From: Candidatus Rokuibacteriota bacterium
GTDB lineage: Bacteria > Methylomirabilota > Methylomirabilia > Rokubacteriales > JACOUJ01
Direction: 5' to 3'
Length of the DNA: 8,658 nucleotides
NCBI GenBank assembly: GCA_016177865.1
Contig: JACOUJ010000260.1
Span: 1-8,658, forward strand
The notes beneath the pieces were generated by a model, which was not told where the DNA came from, ran no database searches, and saw only the letters and a list, made by a program, of their open reading frames with translations. The first letter of the stretch is position 1, and the number at the start of each line of letters is the position of its first letter. The translations under genes and the position numbers were made by a program. Positions 6,774 through 8,658 of this stretch are shown here, piece after piece.

Positions 6774-7352
6774 CTATCTCAGTTGCCGCTGGACGTGGTA
6801 GAGCCCGGAGGTCGCCCGGTGTCGAAGCTGCCCGGCGAGGGAGAGAACTTCTTGAACCGCGGTCCACCAGCTCGTGACGCGCGTGTCGATGATCCGCTCC
6901 GGCCTGAGCGAGGGCTCGTAGGGGACGTTGACTCCCGGCACGGTGGCCCCCGGGCACATCGCGTGGCCGTAGATCCTCGGCGGGGCGTATCCGAGCGGGC
7001 GGCTACGCTCCCGCTCCACGCAGACCTCCAACGGGCAGACAAGCTCGACCTCGGCGAAGAGCGGGATAAGACTTCTGGCGAGCTCTCGCCACGCTCTCCG
7101 ATGAGCGGTCGCGTCAATGATAACGGGGACGCTCTCCTCGGTAAGGAGCTTGGCCATAAGGATCAGGGCCCGATAGACCAGCTCTCGTTCCGCCTCTCCA
7201 TAGGTTGGCTGGGGGGTCAGGATCTGTCGGAGCTGGTCCAACTCCAGCACCTTCACCCTCATTCCCCGGGAGGTGAGTGCTTTGGCGACCTCCCGGGCAA
7301 TCGTCGTCTTCCCGCTCCCCGGGGGCCCGGTGATCCAAATCGCCCAGCTCAT
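6774..7352 (-). CDS. P-loop kinase of the adenylylsulfate-kinase (CysC-like) type
   Basis: The 192-residue protein is close to the size of stand-alone APS kinases. It has Walker A GPPGSGKTT (9-17), a LELDQLRQIL segment (36-45) where APS kinases have the DGD-x-x-R substrate motif, VIIDATAHRRAWRELAR (77-93), CPLEVCVERERSR (106-118), and a late VPGVNVPYEPSLRPERIID (138-156), which parallels the FTGID-x-PYE-x-P-x-x-P region of CysC. The family phosphorylates adenylylsulfate using ATP, but the first Asp of DGD is absent here and no sulfate-activation gene is nearby, so a different small-molecule substrate is possible. The start ATG overlaps the stop of the phosphotransferase gene by four bases (ATGA), implying coupled synthesis and probably a shared pathway. 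Family placement is solid; the substrate is not known. Confidence 0.85.
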   Translation of the reverse strand: MSWAIWITGPPGSGKTTIAREVAKALTSRGMRVKVLELDQLRQILTPQPTYGEAERELVYRALILMAKLLTEESVPVIIDATAHRRAWRELARSLIPLFAEVELVCPLEVCVERERSRPLGYAPPRIYGHAMCPGATVPGVNVPYEPSLRPERIIDTRVTSWWTAVQEVLSLAGQLRHRATSGLYHVQRQLR

Positions 7353-8440
7353 GGTACCTCTCTGCAGATGGCCTCCAGACCAGCCAGGTCGAAGGGCTTG
7401 GGCTCCCCCATGGCCGTCGCGAACCTCAACAGAGCGATTCGCACCCGGTCAGGGACCTCGGGGTACCAGAGGGGGTGGGCGATGACCACTGCCCGGAACA
7501 GATAGAAGGGGGGAAGCAGTTCGAAGAGGTCGCGATCCCCCGTCTCATCGAGGTATACGTCGAAGAACTTCACGAAGAGCCGGTGAAAGGCCTCGGCCCC
7601 GTCTTCTCCCTTCAGGAGGCCGAAGAAGAGGTAGTTGATTGTCAAAGCCGCGACGTCGTCAGCCGGCTCACCCCACTCCCCTCGGCTTCGGTCGAGAACG
7701 GAGAAGTCGGCTTCCTCACGGAAAAGAATGTTCCAGGGATGAAAGTCGCCGTGAACCTTGGAGAGGCGACCTGCCTTGGCGCGGAGGCGCCAGCGCCATG
7801 TCACGGCCGCGCGCTCGAGAGCCTCGCATTCGTCAGGCGTCAAGAGCGGATAGGGATGGGGGTAGCTGTCGAGGATCCCCATGAGACACTCCCCGTGCCC
7901 CACCAGTTCTCGAATCCTCCGGTGGTAGAGCCACGGGGCGTCTCGCTTGACCGCGTGGATCTCAGCAAGGTAACGGGCCAGCGCTTCGGCCCGAACCGCA
8001 TCTCGACGCGAGGCCGACTCGGTGAGCAGACGGTCCAGGTCGAGCCAGTAAGGATTTCCTTCGGCCTTCTCGACGAGCTGAAAAAACTCAGTGGCATCCC
8101 CCGCCGGAACCAGTTCGCCGTTCGTCCGCATGAAGCCGACGTCAAGGCTCCTCGCGTGACGCGGGAGAGTGTTATACGCGGAATGAGCCCAGACGGCTTG
8201 CCAGGTCAGGTCCGCCGGGTAATCATGGCCGAAGCCGTGCTCTGGACGAGTGCGGGCCAAGACGAAATTCTTCGGGTCATCGTTTACCAGGCATTCCACC
8301 TCAAGAGGCGCGCCGTAGCCGAACCCCTTGGGATCCCCCTCCTCGCCAAGGGGCCCCTTGAGCGGGTGGGTCGCGAGCACTTCCACGGAAGCTCCGAGCA
8401 CTCTGGCGAGATACGATTCCAATTCACGACGCTCGTTCAT
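7349..8440 (-). CDS. Aminoglycoside-phosphotransferase-fold kinase, substrate unknown
   Basis: The product is 363 residues from the ATG at 8440. The catalytic loop HGDFHPWN (230-237) is intact, with Asp232 as the expected catalytic base, and VLDRSRGEWGEP (248-259) supplies the metal-binding Asp250. These place it in the APH/choline-kinase-like superfamily, which phosphorylates hydroxyls of small molecules. The N-lobe is less clear: where a strand would carry the ATP-binding Lys I read FVLARTRPEHG (59-69), with Arg but no obvious Lys. It need not confer antibiotic resistance. A GTG at 8455 is in frame, but the ATG is preferred: GGGGAG (8448-8453) precedes it by seven bases, and the predicted sigma-54 start at about 8459 would leave the GTG almost no leader. 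It overlaps the CysC-like kinase gene (ATGA). Many bacteria have these two activities fused as an APH plus ATP-binding protein; here they are separate. Confidence 0.85.
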   Translation of the reverse strand: MNERRELESYLARVLGASVEVLATHPLKGPLGEEGDPKGFGYGAPLEVECLVNDDPKNFVLARTRPEHGFGHDYPADLTWQAVWAHSAYNTLPRHARSLDVGFMRTNGELVPAGDATEFFQLVEKAEGNPYWLDLDRLLTESASRRDAVRAEALARYLAEIHAVKRDAPWLYHRRIRELVGHGECLMGILDSYPHPYPLLTPDECEALERAAVTWRWRLRAKAGRLSKVHGDFHPWNILFREEADFSVLDRSRGEWGEPADDVAALTINYLFFGLLKGEDGAEAFHRLFVKFFDVYLDETGDRDLFELLPPFYLFRAVVIAHPLWYPEVPDRVRIALLRFATAMGEPKPFDLAGLEAICREVP

Positions 8441-8447
8441 TGCCACA

Positions 8448-8453
8448 CTCCCC
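8448..8453 (-). promoter_or_regulatory. Shine-Dalgarno site for the phosphotransferase gene
   Basis: GGGGAG on the minus strand, seven bases before the ATG at 8440. It favours this ATG over the in-frame GTG at 8455. Confidence 0.7.
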
Positions 8454-8469
8454 ACCCCCCGGAAAACAG

Positions 8470-8486
8470 AGCAAGCGGAGTGCCAG
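8470..8486 (-). promoter_or_regulatory. Sigma-54 (RpoN) -24/-12 promoter of the stress operon
   Basis: The minus strand reads CTGGCAC, then TCCGC, then TTGCT, matching the sigma-54 consensus YTGGCACG-N4-TTGCW at all conserved positions except the G after TGGCAC. The essential GG and GC doublets are exactly ten bases apart. Transcription would start near 8459, leaving a leader of about 19 bases that contains the ribosome binding site of the phosphotransferase gene. An A/T-rich tract (T-run at 8499-8505) lies just upstream, as often seen where DNA must bend. Sigma-54 promoters depend on an ATP-driven enhancer-binding activator; its gene is not in this window. Confidence 0.75.
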
Positions 8487-8545
8487 CGCAGGCGTGAGAA
8501 AAAATCCCAAAGAACCAGAAGCTTAGGACGGTCGGCACGCCCTCG

Positions 8546-8658
8546 GTGCCCGCGCCACCGGGGCCACGATGTCCCGGTGGGGCAGACGTACCTCGATCGT
8601 CGCGGGCCGAGCGCGAGTACTTCGACATGTTCTTCTTCGCCAACCTCAAGTCCTACAA
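8546..8658 (+). CDS. Possible start or fragment of a divergent plus-strand gene, unidentified
   Basis: A plus-strand frame is open from 8498 to the window end. Its last 16 complete codons (8609-8656) read EREYFDMFFFANLKSY and all end in G or C, as expected of coding DNA in this genome; the opposite strand in the same stretch does not. Upstream of about 8600 the coding character fades, and the only starts are a GTG at 8546 and an ATG at 8627, neither with a ribosome binding site. It could be the beginning of a divergent gene, a gene remnant, or chance. I do not recognise the peptide. Confidence 0.25.
   Translation, partial: MPAPPGPRCPGGADVPRSSRAEREYFDMFFFANLKSY
8555..8580. promoter_or_regulatory. 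Inverted repeat, possible enhancer-binding-protein site
   Basis: CCACCGGG (8555-8562) and CCCGGTGG (8573-8580) form a perfect 8-base inverted repeat with a 10-base gap. Its centre is about 108 bases upstream of the predicted sigma-54 start site, a normal distance for an activator site. It could instead be a hairpin or chance in GC-rich DNA. Confidence 0.35.

Noticed and set aside
7475..8497. Plus-strand open frame (340 codons) opposite the phosphotransferase gene
   Set aside because: The minus-strand frame holds the HGD-x-x-x-x-N catalytic loop; the plus frame has no recognisable domain.
8441..8658. Upstream extension of the phosphotransferase frame, which stays open to the window edge
   Set aside because: Apart from the GTG at 8455 it has no ATG, GTG or TTG start, has poor codon character, and contains the sigma-54 promoter and ribosome binding site.

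Overview
The window is GC-rich bacterial DNA and every well-supported gene lies on the minus strand, so transcription runs from about 8460 down towards 1. A periplasmic adaptor protein, an ArnT/PMT-type membrane glycosyltransferase and a sigma-54-type promoter point to a Gram-negative-type bacterium. By eye it resembles uncultured soil or groundwater lineages (NC10/Methylomirabilota, Rokubacteria, Nitrospirota or a deltaproteobacterium-like group), but the sequence carries no phylogenetic marker, so this placement is weak.

Layout in transcription order. (1) 8440-7349 and 7352-6774: an aminoglycoside-phosphotransferase-fold kinase whose stop overlaps (ATGA) the start of a small P-loop kinase of the APS-kinase (CysC) type. 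(2) 6701-5805: a protein with two CBS domains fused to a universal-stress-protein-like domain. (3) 5794-4922: a tandem-domain universal stress protein whose ribosome binding site directly follows the previous stop. Genes 1-3 look like one stress operon. It is preceded at 8470-8486 by a very good match to a sigma-54 (-24/-12) promoter, with an inverted repeat about 108 bases upstream of the expected start site.

(4) After a 132-base gap with its own candidate extended -10 promoter and a perfect 10-base palindrome comes a second unit: an HlyD/YbhG-like adaptor (4789-3620), an ABC ATPase (3525-2563), an ABC-2 permease (TTG start, 2561-1440) and a GT39-family membrane glycosyltransferase (1404 to beyond base 1). 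A 54-base segmented hairpin lies between the adaptor and ATPase genes.

How they may work together: the first unit looks like an energy- or redox-stress response module (nucleotide-sensing CBS and Usp proteins plus two small-molecule kinases of unknown substrate). The second looks like an envelope exporter with a lipid-linked sugar transferase. Their adjacency suggests a combined stress and envelope response; that link is inference. The last ~60 bases of the window have plus-strand codon character and may be the start of, or a fragment of, a divergent gene. I saw no RNA genes, mobile elements, CRISPR arrays or convincing terminators.
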